Below are positions 10,601 to 18,030 of a stretch of 64,000 nucleotides of DNA, piece by piece. This DNA is from Pseudonocardia oceani. GTDB lineage: Bacteria; Actinomycetota; Actinomycetes; Mycobacteriales; Pseudonocardiaceae. The translations under genes and the position numbers were made by a program. Within the stretch, counting starts at the first letter, position 1. Each line of letters begins with the position of its first letter. The stretch spans positions 2,542,001 to 2,606,000 of the forward strand of contig NZ_JADQDF010000001.1 in the NCBI RefSeq assembly GCF_019263585.2, read 5' to 3'. The notes below the pieces were generated by a model. It saw nothing but the letters and a program-made list of their open reading frames with translations. It ran no database searches and was not told where the DNA came from.

Positions 10601-12023
10601 GGCGCAGCTCGGCGGGGAGGTGTTCGTCCCCGGGGCGGTTGCCGTCGAGCACGATGGCGTACGTGAGGGCCTCGTCGGTGAGCGTGTCGACGAGCCGGGC
10701 GACGTCGGCGCCGTCGGTGATGCCGAGGTAGTCGGGCAGCGCGGCGTTGATTGCCCCGCTGAGGTCTCCTCGGTGCCAGCCCGCCTTGCGGGACTGGATG
10801 TCCGCGAGCGCGGTCTCGATCACCGCTTGCGGGGACCACTCCATCGGCGCCGGCCGGTTCTCGCGGGCGGCGAGCACGGCGTCGGCGACGCCGGCCAGGC
10901 CGCCGTCGATGTCGGCGCGCACGCGCTCGTCGATGCGGTCGAGCAGCTGCTCGCGGGTCTCCCCGGTGTGCGACTTCGACCGCCGGGTCAGCAACGTGGC
11001 CTGCTGGGCGATCCGGTCGCGCTCCAGCCCGTTCGGGGCCCGCCCGTACCGGTCCTCGAACGCGCTGATCAGCTCGTCGGCCTTCGCGGTCAGCGTCCGC
11101 CGCCGCGTCGAGATCAGGTCCATCGCCTCCTGCGCGACGCCGACGATCTCGCGGGCCTTCCCGTCCGGGCGGGTCGCCAGCACCACCCCGAGCGCGTGCG
11201 TCAGCCGCTCCTCGGTGGTCCGCTCCGCGACCGCGGCGCCCGCGCGCTGGAACTTGAACAGCGCGCGCGAGTCGATCGTGCGCCACTTGCCGTCCGGGCC
11301 CGGCACCCGGTTGAGGACCGCGTTGTGGATGTGCAGGTGCGGATCGTGATCGCGGCTGTCGTGCTGGAAGAACGACGCCACCGTCCACTCGTGGGCGTCG
11401 GCCCACCGCCCCGCCGCGCCGCCGTGCTTCCCGATCCGGGTGTAGCCGGCCTTCTCCGCCATGTAGGCGAGACCGGCGCTGTTGCCCGCCCAGATCGCGT
11501 CCTCCACAGCCACCCGGCACCGCGCCCACGCATGCGCGGTCTCCTCGTCCCCGGCCCGGCGGGCCGCGACCTCCTTCGCCTCGAACGCCGTGTGTACGAG
11601 CGTCACGCTCTTCTGCAGGTTGAACGTGATGTCGTAGAACGCCACGTTGTGCCGGGCGGACTTGCCCGCTTGAACACGGAGTTCAGCCCGCCGTTCAGCG
11701 CTCGCACCGGGTTCCTGTTCAATCGCCGCGGCGTACAGGTCGTCCTCGCTGGCGTACTTGCGGCCGGTGTGGCCCAGGGTCGCCACCTCGTCCCACATCT
11801 TCGGGTCCTTGAACCCGGGGTCGCGCGGGTCGAGGAAGCCCTCGTAGAGCGCGCGCATGTCCTGCGCGTCGACCAACCCGGACAGGCCCAGCCGCTCCGC
11901 TCCGGCACCCCACCAGCGCCCCGGAGGCTCACCTTCCGAGACGGCGCCTGTGTAGTAGTTCTCCCGGCCGGTCGCCACCTCCCGCAGCAGGTAGTCCGGT
12001 GAGTAGCCCGACGCGATGCTCAT
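7635..12023 (-). CDS. traA: MobF-family conjugative relaxase/helicase (TraA-like)
   Basis: 1462 residues, the last gene of the overlapping transfer operon. The N-terminal TrwC-type relaxase domain shows NVAFYDITFNLQKSVTLVH and the metal-binding triad HDPHLHIHN near residue 230. The helicase part has Walker A GPPGTGKS near residue 560, the DEAD-like VVDESAMTD near 650 and VGDHRQLAAVGAGG. The C-terminus is Ala/Glu-rich and likely coiled coil. MobF proteins nick one strand at the origin of transfer and unwind it during conjugation. The start is the ATG overlapping the previous stop (TGATG); an upstream start 13 codons earlier lies in the preceding gene. The gene appears intact. Confidence 0.93.
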   Translation of the reverse strand: MSIASGYSPDYLLREVATGRENYYTGAVSEGEPPGRWWGAGAERLGLSGLVDAQDMRALYEGFLDPRDPGFKDPKMWDEVATLGHTGRKYASEDDLYAAAIEQEPGASAERRAELRVQAGKSARHNVAFYDITFNLQKSVTLVHTAFEAKEVAARRAGDEETAHAWARCRVAVEDAIWAGNSAGLAYMAEKAGYTRIGKHGGAAGRWADAHEWTVASFFQHDSRDHDPHLHIHNAVLNRVPGPDGKWRTIDSRALFKFQRAGAAVAERTTEERLTHALGVVLATRPDGKAREIVGVAQEAMDLISTRRRTLTAKADELISAFEDRYGRAPNGLERDRIAQQATLLTRRSKSHTGETREQLLDRIDERVRADIDGGLAGVADAVLAARENRPAPMEWSPQAVIETALADIQSRKAGWHRGDLSGAINAALPDYLGITDGADVARLVDTLTDEALTYAIVLDGNRPGDEHLPAELRLDNGSSVYQAPGAMLYATPDQVRTERALVAATATGGGTALPYDRAQRFIQELAESGIELGVDQAAAVRGVLTSGARVETLIGPPGTGKSFVVGTIARGWTDPAHTGGQTPRRVFGLATSQIATEVLKSEGVTASNVAAWLGAQRRLAAGPGSGGPPVDGDQAWRLHSGDLVVVDESAMTDTAALAAIHHHVDAAGAKLLLVGDHRQLAAVGAGGGMDLIAQSGASYELAEARRFTHAWEREASLRLRAGDETVLREYHKQGRLIDAGSVEQAEQVAVRGWLGDTLAGRQSLLIVDTNEQAARLSAEVRAELVRLGQVAENGVRLGLQGTYAGVGDLVEARTLDWTVQGVEGNARPAITRERYRVHAVRDDGALEVAVIRGRTSDGDVLGERMVLPAGYVAEHLALGYASTKNAAQGASVDTSHTVATPRTSPAGLLVPMTRGRDTNTAYVVTLAAVDDDAQGSDTHTLHRDPVAVLAQVLNTTTAADAANRSALATATQAATDAGSTRTAGDLLADAAQLAATERTAGWLDQLAQDGVLDPAERSRIAAEDGAATLTRILRRAELAGHDPRQVLHDAIAERPFDGVRNASNAIYSRIRTEHADQLDPIGDSFTSWTPRVDNPEWRRYLAALADAADQRADQLGAELADTAPDWLTSAIGAAPTDSDARADWERRAGLVAAYREMRGHDDPADALGPAPKPGQVEQYAAYRAAWRTLGRPEIEREELEMTDGQLRMWIRAAKREEAWAPRYVGNELAGTRQAAATHRQTAELRAAKADANPAERKRLQTEAAQARALAETLDAQAEKLQVIDDARAYFLADNARTLGYGRRCEAELTRRHIDDTEPEQLVTAEEWLTADHHATIEDDQHRAVTDADLIDDDTDHIAAAPPDVMVEAPDRDIREIAADEPAPVNEDTVRIPTPEQTADDYADATRALAEINARRAADVQEETEHRAAELDRWHADDQTAETADVDESALDMGSYDDAMPR

Positions 12024-12283
12024 CACCACGGGGACCACCGCCACACAGGAACGATCTTGCAAGCCGGAGCAGCAAGATCAACCGTGCGGAACGTCGGTTG
12101 CGGCCGGCCGGAGGCCGGCCCGGACCCGTCGATCAGGATGCCAAGGTGTGCTGCAATTGATCTTCTGGTTCTTGGGTCTCGTTCTCGGTCCTCGTTCGTC
12201 TGTCTGGCGTAGTGCTTGGTCTCGGTGTTCGTGTTCGGCTCGCTGGTGGTGTCCGGGCTGCTGGTGCGGTTCGTGTCGGTCAT
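12023..12283 (-). CDS. small hypothetical protein in transfer operon
   Basis: 86 residues, Thr/Asn/Glu-rich at the N-terminus (MTDTNRTSSPDTTSEPNT), with no recognised domain. Composition alone would not support it. It starts at ATGA over the stop of the DUF2637 gene and ends at TGATG with the relaxase start, which exactly continues the operon's overlapping pattern and argues that it is translated. Its role may be only to carry ribosomes to the relaxase start. Confidence 0.45.
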   Translation of the reverse strand: MTDTNRTSSPDTTSEPNTNTETKHYARQTNEDRERDPRTRRSIAAHLGILIDGSGPASGRPQPTFRTVDLAAPACKIVPVWRWSPW

Positions 12284-13110
12284 GGCTGGGTCGCTCTCTC
12301 GATGGTCGGGTCGTCGTCGTGCTCGCTCGGGTCGGATTGCTCCGTGCTGCGGGTGATCAGGTGCAGCGGGGTCGGCTGCGCTCGGAGGTGTTTGAGGGCG
12401 GCGGAGGCGGTTCCTCGGGAGACCTCGGCGGCGGCTTCCAGTTGGGTGACCGTCGGGAGGGCGCCGTGGCGGTGGGCGTGCCGCATCGCGGCCGCCCGCG
12501 CCCGCTCCCGGGCCGGAGCGACGACCGGCTGTTCAACCGGTGCCGGGGCGAGCGCCGGACGGCCGGCGGGGGCGGCGACCTCGGGTGGAGGTTGAACAGC
12601 GGCGGGCGGCGCGGGCTGAACAGCGCGGGCCGCTACCTCTTGAACGGTGGGCGGGTCGGGTTGAACGGGGGCCGGATTGAACGGCTCCGGCTGAACACCC
12701 CGGCTCGAACCGGACTCGTCGGTGGCGAGCAGGTAGAGCAGGTGCGCGACGATCGCGGCGGCGATCGCCCCGACCCCGAACCGCAGCGCCGCCGACGCCT
12801 CGACCGCCGACCCGGAGGCGAGGAACGCGGCCTGCGCGAGCCCGGACAGGCCGGCGGCGAGCACGACCACCGACCAGGCGTAGCGGGCCGCCGATCTGGA
12901 CAGGCGGGCGGTGGCGGCGTAGGCGACCAGCGCGAGCCCGTCGGTGATCAGCGGGTAGAGCCAGGCGATCCCGGCCGGGACGCGGGCGGCGTGGGCGACC
13001 TCGTAGAGGCCGTGCGCGGTGGCGACCGCGGCGCCGAGCGCGACCGCGAGCCCGGGCAGCCAGATCACCGCCCGGATCACCCGGCCGCGCGGCTCGGTGC
13101 TGCTGGTCAT
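12280..13110 (-). CDS. DUF2637 membrane protein (SpdB-like) with C-terminal HTH
   Basis: 276 residues. The N-terminal half has about four membrane segments (VIWLPGLAVALGAAVATAHG, IAWLYPLITDGLALVAYAAT, WSVVVLAAGLSGLAQAAFLA and a fourth), matching DUF2637, a family common on actinobacterial conjugative elements and linked to spreading (Spd) functions. A Pro/Ala-rich linker follows, then a winged-helix-like stretch (LPTVTQLEAAAEVSRGTASA). Start and stop both overlap neighbouring genes by ATGA. The role in intramycelial spread is family knowledge, not shown here. Confidence 0.75.
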   Translation of the reverse strand: MTSSTEPRGRVIRAVIWLPGLAVALGAAVATAHGLYEVAHAARVPAGIAWLYPLITDGLALVAYAATARLSRSAARYAWSVVVLAAGLSGLAQAAFLASGSAVEASAALRFGVGAIAAAIVAHLLYLLATDESGSSRGVQPEPFNPAPVQPDPPTVQEVAARAVQPAPPAAVQPPPEVAAPAGRPALAPAPVEQPVVAPARERARAAAMRHAHRHGALPTVTQLEAAAEVSRGTASAALKHLRAQPTPLHLITRSTEQSDPSEHDDDPTIERATQP

Positions 13111-13772
13111 CGGTGGGGCCCTCCGTTCAGAGCCGCCCCGATCGGCGACGCGGCCGGTTCCGGCGCGGGGTCATCGCGCCGGGTGGCCCACCACGTGCTG
13201 ATCACCCCGACGGCGTCGATGCCGGGGACCGGGGCGGCGCCGATCGGGCGTTGGTCCCAGTCCGCGCGGGTCTGGTGCCGCTCGATTGAGCACGACCCCG
13301 CCGACGAGCGGATTCGGCGGACGACGCCGGGGCGTTGGCGGTCATGCCAGTCCCCCGCGAGCTGCACGGACGCGCCCTTGCCCTGGTAGGCGGCGCACCA
13401 GGCGTGCATGAGCCATAGCAGTTCCTCGACCACGTCGGGGTGGTAGAGCCAGCACTGCGGCAGTGCTGTGGCGCCGTCGGGGTAGCGGAGGTAGATCGTG
13501 TGCAGCCAGGCGCACAGCTCGGCGAGTACCTGCTCGACCCCCGACTCGTCGGCCGCGAGCAGCAACCACGACGGCGTCGGGGTTGCGGCCGGCCGCTTGG
13601 TCATCGCGGCGACGGTGTCGGCGAGCTGCCCGACCAGTCGCGCAAGATCGTTGACCCGGCCACCGACCTCGCGCAGGGGGTCGACCGCTCGGCGTAGATC
13701 GTCGAGATCGCGAGCCAGCCCGGCGAGAGCGTCGGCGCGGGCAAACTCGGGGTCCCGGTTCGGGCCGGTCAT
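13107..13772 (-). CDS. hypothetical protein in transfer operon
   Basis: 221 residues beginning MTGPNRDPEFARADALAG; an ATG that overlaps the upstream stop by four bases. The N-terminal third is a likely coiled coil (LARDLDDLRRAVDPLREVGG). The rest is Trp-rich and includes AELCAWLHTIYLRYPDG and VVEELLWLMHAWCAAYQGK. This resembles unnamed proteins that accompany TraA and VirD4-like genes on actinomycete elements, perhaps structural or accessory to the coupling protein. No catalytic motif is visible. Confidence 0.65.
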   Translation of the reverse strand: MTGPNRDPEFARADALAGLARDLDDLRRAVDPLREVGGRVNDLARLVGQLADTVAAMTKRPAATPTPSWLLLAADESGVEQVLAELCAWLHTIYLRYPDGATALPQCWLYHPDVVEELLWLMHAWCAAYQGKGASVQLAGDWHDRQRPGVVRRIRSSAGSCSIERHQTRADWDQRPIGAAPVPGIDAVGVISTWWATRRDDPAPEPAASPIGAALNGGPHR

Positions 13773-14116
13773 GGCAGACCCGGCCCGTCGTCCGTGGCGG
13801 AGCGCGACCCACCCGGCTCTTGGTGCACGTCGTCCACATCGAGGGTGTCGGCCGTGTCGTCGGTGTGCCAGCGGGCGAGCTGCTCGCGGCGCGCAGGGTC
13901 GTTCTCGACGGTCTGCCCGCGTAGCTCGGTCGCGGTATGGGCATCGGTGATGCGGGCGAGCAGGGCGTCCTTGCCGGCCAGGAACGCGGCCCACTCCCCC
14001 GGGTCCACCGCCCGGCCGGGAGTGGACAGCTCCCGTAGCCGCCGGGTCAGCGCGGCGATCTCGGCGACCGACGGCTGGCCACTGTCCGGGTGGTCGCTGT
14101 TCAGGTAGTCGGTCAT
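13769..14116 (-). CDS. hypothetical protein in transfer operon
   Basis: 115 residues, MTDYLNSDHPDSGQPSVAEI onward. Strongly hydrophilic with DPGEWAAFLAGKDALLARI and an acidic C-terminus (HTDDTADTLDVDDVHQEPGG). A similar acidic theme (ARWHTDD) recurs at the relaxase C-terminus (DRWHADDQTAETADVDE). The start has GGAGGTG seven bases upstream, one of the clearest ribosome sites in the operon, and overlaps the coupling-protein stop. No recognised family. Confidence 0.65.
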   Translation of the reverse strand: MTDYLNSDHPDSGQPSVAEIAALTRRLRELSTPGRAVDPGEWAAFLAGKDALLARITDAHTATELRGQTVENDPARREQLARWHTDDTADTLDVDDVHQEPGGSRSATDDGPGLP

Positions 14117-16044
14117 GAGGCACCTCCGGGGGTGTGGGCGTGGGTTTGGCCGTTGCTGGTGTGCGCGGCCTGGACGGGCAGCTCGACCGTCGGTGGGTCG
14201 AGGTCGATCAGGACGTCGTGCGTGCTGGTGGGTGTCAGGTGATCCCGGATCCAGCGCCGGGCCCGCGCAATGGACGCGCAGATGGCACGCCAGAACCTGC
14301 CGACGAGGGCGCCGATCCGTCGCAGCGCGGCGACAACGGGGCTGGTCAGACGCGACCACCAGCGACGCGCCGTCGCGGCCGAGCGGGCGAGTCGGGTGGC
14401 GAGCGCTGGGTGCGCGATCTGGAAGGCGCGCCGACGGACGTCGCGGCGCTGCCACGCCATCTGCACCCGCCCGATCACCGGGGCCAGTCCGCGGCGGATC
14501 AACATCACCCGCCCCGACGGGAGGTTTGCCAGTTGCGCCGCCGGGAGCACCGGCACCCGCCGCGTCGTGCGGGAGGCGACCCGGCCGTGCATGTCCGTGG
14601 TCAGCGTCGGCTCGTCTCGGTCCCCGGCGAGGGTGGACCAGAACTGCAGGTCGTCGCGGTCGCGGGTGCCGCCGAACACCATCACTGCACCGCAGTTGTT
14701 CAGGATCGTGGCGGTGTTGTGCTCCCCCCATCGGGCCAGCAGCTGGGCGCGGGACTGGAACGCGGCGATGATCGTGACCCCGCGCCCGCCCATGTCCGCA
14801 GTCCAGTTCTCCAGCGGGACCGGCGAGATCAGCGCCGCCTCGTCGAGTGCGAGCGCGAGAGGCGGGTCGAGCCTGCCCTTCGGGCTACTCGCGGCGAGGC
14901 GACGGGCCTCGCGGGCGATGTGCCCGGTCAGCGCACACACCAGCGCCCCTGTCTGGGTCTCCTCCCCACCGAGCAGGAACACCGTCGCCCGCTGGGCGAG
15001 CAGCCACTCGACGTCGAACCCGAGCCCGGGCTTCGCGGACTCCTCGGCCGCGGGGTGGGTCAGCCACCCCAAAGCCGGCGCCACCGTTGAGGTGATCGAG
15101 GTGCGGGTCTTCTCGTTCGTGCCCAAGAACTGAGAGAGGTCCTGCTCGAAGGCCTGCACCCCGGACCGGCGCAGGAGCGCCGGCACCTCCCGCGCCGCGT
15201 CGTCGGCGTTCGCGACCCACCTACCCACGTCGTGGATCGATTTATCCCCGAGTGCGGCGGCGTGGAGCAGCGCGGTCAGCACGCGGCGGGCCTGGACGTT
15301 CCAGAACTCTCGATCCCCACCCCCACCGGCGCGGGAGACGGCGGCGATCATGTCCGTCGCGCGTTCCGACGCGGTCACGGGATCTGCACAGCCGGTCAGC
15401 GGGTCGAACGTGATCGTGGAGGCGAACGCGTCCCCGCCGAGCCCGACCGGGTTGAACACGTACACCGGGCCACTACGGGCGCGCAGCGGTGCGCACAGCT
15501 CGTAGAGATCGGTGCGGGTGCTCGTGACCAGTACAGCGCCGGGGGCGTCGAGGATCCGCCCGGCGAGCCACCCAGTCTTCCCCGTACGAGGACCGCCGAA
15601 GATCATGACGACGTCCTCGACCGGAGACCACACCGTCAGCCATCCGGCGCGGCACAGCTCGATCGCGACCTCGACCGCCGGCAGGCGCCAGCGCGCCCAT
15701 CGGCCGAGCTCGCCCAGCGACGGGCGAACCGTCGTGGCGCGTTGGCGCATGGCGCGGGCGGAGGCGTGGCGCAGGATGTCGAAGGTCGAGGCGACGCCGG
15801 CCTTGCGCCGGGACTCGCCGGACCAGCGGGTCACCAGCGCGGCCGAGCGGGACAGGTGATGCCATCCCGCCGCGGCCGCCAGTACGGCGGCGATCGGGTA
15901 GGCCCACCACGGGAGTTGACGCAGCAGTGTCAACGCCGGAAAGCCTGCGAGCAGGACGCAGAGCAGGGCATAGGCGCGGGAGCCGCGCCGCCACAGCACC
16001 GCGGCGGCAACCACCAACACGACGAGTAGCAGGAAGACGTTCAT
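14113..16044 (-). CDS. type IV secretion coupling protein (VirD4/TraG-like ATPase)
   Basis: 643 residues. Hydrophobic N-terminal segments (MNVFLLLVVLVVAAAVLW and WWAYPIAAVLAAAAGW) anchor it in the membrane. The ATPase part has Walker A GGPRTGKT near residue 150, the Walker B-like LALALDEAALI, and a TraG/TraM-type C-terminal block (GVTIIAAFQSRAQLLARWG). Coupling proteins bring the relaxase-DNA complex to the transfer channel. The start at MNVF overlaps the previous stop by four bases; a much earlier in-frame start would fall inside the upstream gene. No VirB4 or channel genes are seen in the window. Confidence 0.88.
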   Translation of the reverse strand: MNVFLLLVVLVVAAAVLWRRGSRAYALLCVLLAGFPALTLLRQLPWWAYPIAAVLAAAAGWHHLSRSAALVTRWSGESRRKAGVASTFDILRHASARAMRQRATTVRPSLGELGRWARWRLPAVEVAIELCRAGWLTVWSPVEDVVMIFGGPRTGKTGWLAGRILDAPGAVLVTSTRTDLYELCAPLRARSGPVYVFNPVGLGGDAFASTITFDPLTGCADPVTASERATDMIAAVSRAGGGGDREFWNVQARRVLTALLHAAALGDKSIHDVGRWVANADDAAREVPALLRRSGVQAFEQDLSQFLGTNEKTRTSITSTVAPALGWLTHPAAEESAKPGLGFDVEWLLAQRATVFLLGGEETQTGALVCALTGHIAREARRLAASSPKGRLDPPLALALDEAALISPVPLENWTADMGGRGVTIIAAFQSRAQLLARWGEHNTATILNNCGAVMVFGGTRDRDDLQFWSTLAGDRDEPTLTTDMHGRVASRTTRRVPVLPAAQLANLPSGRVMLIRRGLAPVIGRVQMAWQRRDVRRRAFQIAHPALATRLARSAATARRWWSRLTSPVVAALRRIGALVGRFWRAICASIARARRWIRDHLTPTSTHDVLIDLDPPTVELPVQAAHTSNGQTHAHTPGGAS

Positions 16045-16415
16045 CGGTCCGCTCCCACCGCGTGGGCGACCGCCGTGGCAACCGCACGAGCGTTGCCCGG
16101 GCCCATCGCCCGGAACCGGAACCGGTCCGTTCCGAGGGTGATCGCCAGGTCGAGTACCGCGAGCTCCGTCGAGGACGCGGTGTCGAACCGGCCGTTGTCG
16201 AACGCGATACGCGCGGCGCGGAAGTCGATCCACCACCCGCCGTCCGGGCTGTGGTTCACACACGCCGCCACGAAGTCCGCGCGCCGCGGCCACACCTCAT
16301 GGGCGAGCAGCAGCCAGACCGCCGCCTGCACGTGCGGGTCGTGCCCGTCGATCCACCTGTGCAGCCCCGCAACCACCGCGCCGGGGCCGGCGATCGCGCG
16401 TAACTGGCGAGTCAT
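16041..16415 (-). CDS. hypothetical protein in transfer operon
   Basis: 124 residues. Contains WIDGHDPHVQAAVWLLLAHE and PDGGWWIDFRAARIAFDNG, then a compact C-terminus ending MGPGNARAVATAVAHAVGAD. No membrane segment and no recognised family. ATGA overlaps at both ends bind it into the operon directly upstream of the coupling protein, so a role tied to DNA transfer or its control is likely but unproven. Confidence 0.65.
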   Translation of the reverse strand: MTRQLRAIAGPGAVVAGLHRWIDGHDPHVQAAVWLLLAHEVWPRRADFVAACVNHSPDGGWWIDFRAARIAFDNGRFDTASSTELAVLDLAITLGTDRFRFRAMGPGNARAVATAVAHAVGADR

Positions 16416-16858
16416 CGGGGCTCCTCGCCCTCGACCGGGCGCTCACCGAGCGCGATGTCCTCCACGCCTATGTGGCTGATCGCGCTCCAGAACCGGTTGG
16501 CCACGTCCAGCGCGCATCCGGCCGCAATCGCCAACTGGTCGAGATCACAGCGGGCGTCGACCAGCCGCTCCCGCGGGTCCTCCCGCCGCGGGTTCACCCC
16601 GCGCGCGTCGTCGTAGACCCGCTTCCCGGGCGGCTGCCGGTCGGCGTAGCTGCACACCGGGTCAGCGAGCAGCCGGGCCAACGACTCGATCGCGGCGAAC
16701 GTGTCGACCAGGTGCCCGGCCAGGTTGTAGAAGTCCGCGTGATCGGGCGCGGCGCCACGCTGCGCGTGCACCACCGCGCGCCAGGCGCGGGCGCCGGCGT
16801 CGGCCTGCTGCACCGCCTCGGGGCGGTCGTCGGGCTCGTGGTTGGTCTGGGTGTTCAT
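16412..16858 (-). CDS. hypothetical protein in transfer operon
   Basis: 148 residues, hydrophilic and probably helical (HADFYNLAGHLVDTFAAIES, RCDLDQLAIAAGCALDVANR). No recognised domain. It starts over the stop of the WhiB gene and ends over the start of the next gene (ATGA at both). Its position and helical make-up are all that can be stated. Confidence 0.62.
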   Translation of the reverse strand: MNTQTNHEPDDRPEAVQQADAGARAWRAVVHAQRGAAPDHADFYNLAGHLVDTFAAIESLARLLADPVCSYADRQPPGKRVYDDARGVNPRREDPRERLVDARCDLDQLAIAAGCALDVANRFWSAISHIGVEDIALGERPVEGEEPR

Positions 16859-17439
16859 CTACTCTCAGGTCCTTCCGCTCGTGTCCCTGCCTGGGTTGCT
16901 GTGTGGGAGAACCGGAGGGGAGCCCGGTGGCCGCCGGTGCTCCCCTTCCCTACCTGGGGCGACGTCGTTCTGTGGATGGCGCGGGCCCAGCGGCCCGCCG
17001 TGCGGACGGAGACCAGTAACTCCCCCGCCGCGTCCCGCACCGACATGCCAGCCGCGATCGCAGCCCGCCCGGCCTCGGCGACTTCTGCGCGCGTCGCGCT
17101 CACCGGGCGCTGCGGAGTCCGTGGGCGCGGGAGCCGGCCCCGCCGACGCACACGGCGTCGGGCCAGTTCCTGGCGGCGTTCGTGCTCAGTCATCGCGCCC
17201 GCGATCCCGTCCGGCTGGTGCGTCAGCGCCCAGGTCAGGCAGTGCTCCCGCACCGGACACCCCTCGCACACGGTCTTGGCGAGCGACACCTGCGCCTCGA
17301 ACTCCGGCCCGGCCACGGCCGTCGGGAAGAAGATCTCCGGATCAACCGACCTGCACGCGGCGCGGTGCCGGAAGTCCTCCGGCCGCAGGTGACCCGTCAT
17401 CGGCTCCCGCCATGCCGAGCGGACGCTTGCCGCAGTCAT
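16855..17439 (-). CDS. WhiB-family iron-sulfur transcription factor
   Basis: 194 residues. Four cysteines are arranged as in WhiB: C in AACRSVDPEIFFP, then CEGCPVREHC. These bind a 4Fe-4S cluster that senses redox or nitric oxide. The family's G[VI]WGG turn is replaced by DGIAGAMT, and an Arg-rich stretch (RRQELARRRVRRRGRLPRPR) follows. The C-terminal extension has an HTH-like segment (MSVRDAAGELLVSVRTAGRW). The start over the previous stop is favoured; a second ATG lies 13 codons in. WhiB genes occur on some actinophages and plasmids. Here it sits inside the transfer operon and may control it. Confidence 0.85.
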   Translation of the reverse strand: MTAASVRSAWREPMTGHLRPEDFRHRAACRSVDPEIFFPTAVAGPEFEAQVSLAKTVCEGCPVREHCLTWALTHQPDGIAGAMTEHERRQELARRRVRRRGRLPRPRTPQRPVSATRAEVAEAGRAAIAAGMSVRDAAGELLVSVRTAGRWARAIHRTTSPQVGKGSTGGHRAPLRFSHTATQAGTRAEGPESR

Positions 17440-17648
17440 CCGACGCCCTCGGTCAGCGGCTCGGACGCGGCGCCGACCGTGACCAGGAAGTCCGCGACCA
17501 TGCCCGGCAGCCCAGCGCCGGCCGGCGTGCCGATGAACAGGACCAGCGCCAGCAGCGCGAACACGATCGCCCCGCCTGCGACGCGGGCCTTCGCGCAAAT
17601 CGCTGCGCCGACGATGGCGAAGAAGATCAGCAGTCCGACAATTCCCAT
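17436..17648 (-). CDS. small membrane protein in transfer operon
   Basis: 70 residues with two hydrophobic segments (MGIVGLLIFFAIVGAAICA and GGAIVFALLALVLFIGTPAG). No family recognised. It overlaps the excisionase-like gene by TGATG and the WhiB gene by ATGA. Small membrane proteins of this kind are common in Spd-type spread clusters of actinomycete elements, but nothing specific identifies this one. Confidence 0.65.
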   Translation of the reverse strand: MGIVGLLIFFAIVGAAICAKARVAGGAIVFALLALVLFIGTPAGAGLPGMVADFLVTVGAASEPLTEGVG

Positions 17649-17890
17649 CAGGCCCGCCCCTCGGCGTTACCGAGGAACGGGAGGTCAGATGTGGCGCCTT
17701 TGGTTGCCTCGTCGACAAGATCGTCGATCACCCTCGCTGGGACGAGCCACTTGCCGCGCATGCGCACGGCGGGCAGCTCGCCCGAACCGATGGCTCGATA
17801 CACGGTCATGCGCGACATGCGGAACATCGCGGCCACTTCTCGGACGTCGTAGAACTTGGGGCCCACGGGGGCCACTTCAGCGAGTGACAT
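17648..17890 (-). CDS. excisionase-like helix-turn-helix protein (first gene of transfer operon)
   Basis: 80 residues. It contains FYDVREVAAMFRMSRMTVYR followed by GELPAVRMRGKWLVPARVID, the MerR/excisionase-type winged HTH fold (HTH_17, BldC-like). The ATG has AAGGAGGGG upstream and is preferred over an earlier in-frame start 19 codons upstream that would lie in the operator region. As the first gene of the transfer operon and partner of an integrase at the other end of the element, it could be the excisionase or an operon activator. These cannot be told apart from sequence. Confidence 0.75.
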   Translation of the reverse strand: MSLAEVAPVGPKFYDVREVAAMFRMSRMTVYRAIGSGELPAVRMRGKWLVPARVIDDLVDEATKGATSDLPFLGNAEGRA

Positions 17891-17912
17891 AACTTGCCCC
17901 TCCTTGCTCTCC

Positions 17913-17951
17913 GTATGTACATGGTATTCCTTATGCACAAGGTACACAAGG
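17913..17951. promoter_or_regulatory. putative operator between excisionase-like gene and GntR gene
   Basis: AT-rich patch in otherwise GC-rich DNA. It has the palindrome TGTACA at 17916-17921 and two direct copies of CACAAGG at 17936-17942 and 17945-17951, nine bases apart, around GTAC cores. It lies in the divergent promoter region, as expected for a site bound by the neighbouring GntR protein, like KorSA control in pSAM2-type elements. Confidence 0.45.
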
Positions 17952-18030
17952 TTGCTCCCGGCTGGTCCGCTCAGCGGTGCCAGGTGCGTCAGGAACCGGG
18001 CGCTGCGTACGCTCCGGGCCGGAGGGATGG

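Noticed and set aside
8307..12002. Very long open frame on the plus strand opposite the relaxase gene
   Set aside because: It is the mirror of the minus-strand relaxase, Gly/Val/Arg-rich with no recognisable domain. The minus frame has clear MobF and helicase motifs.
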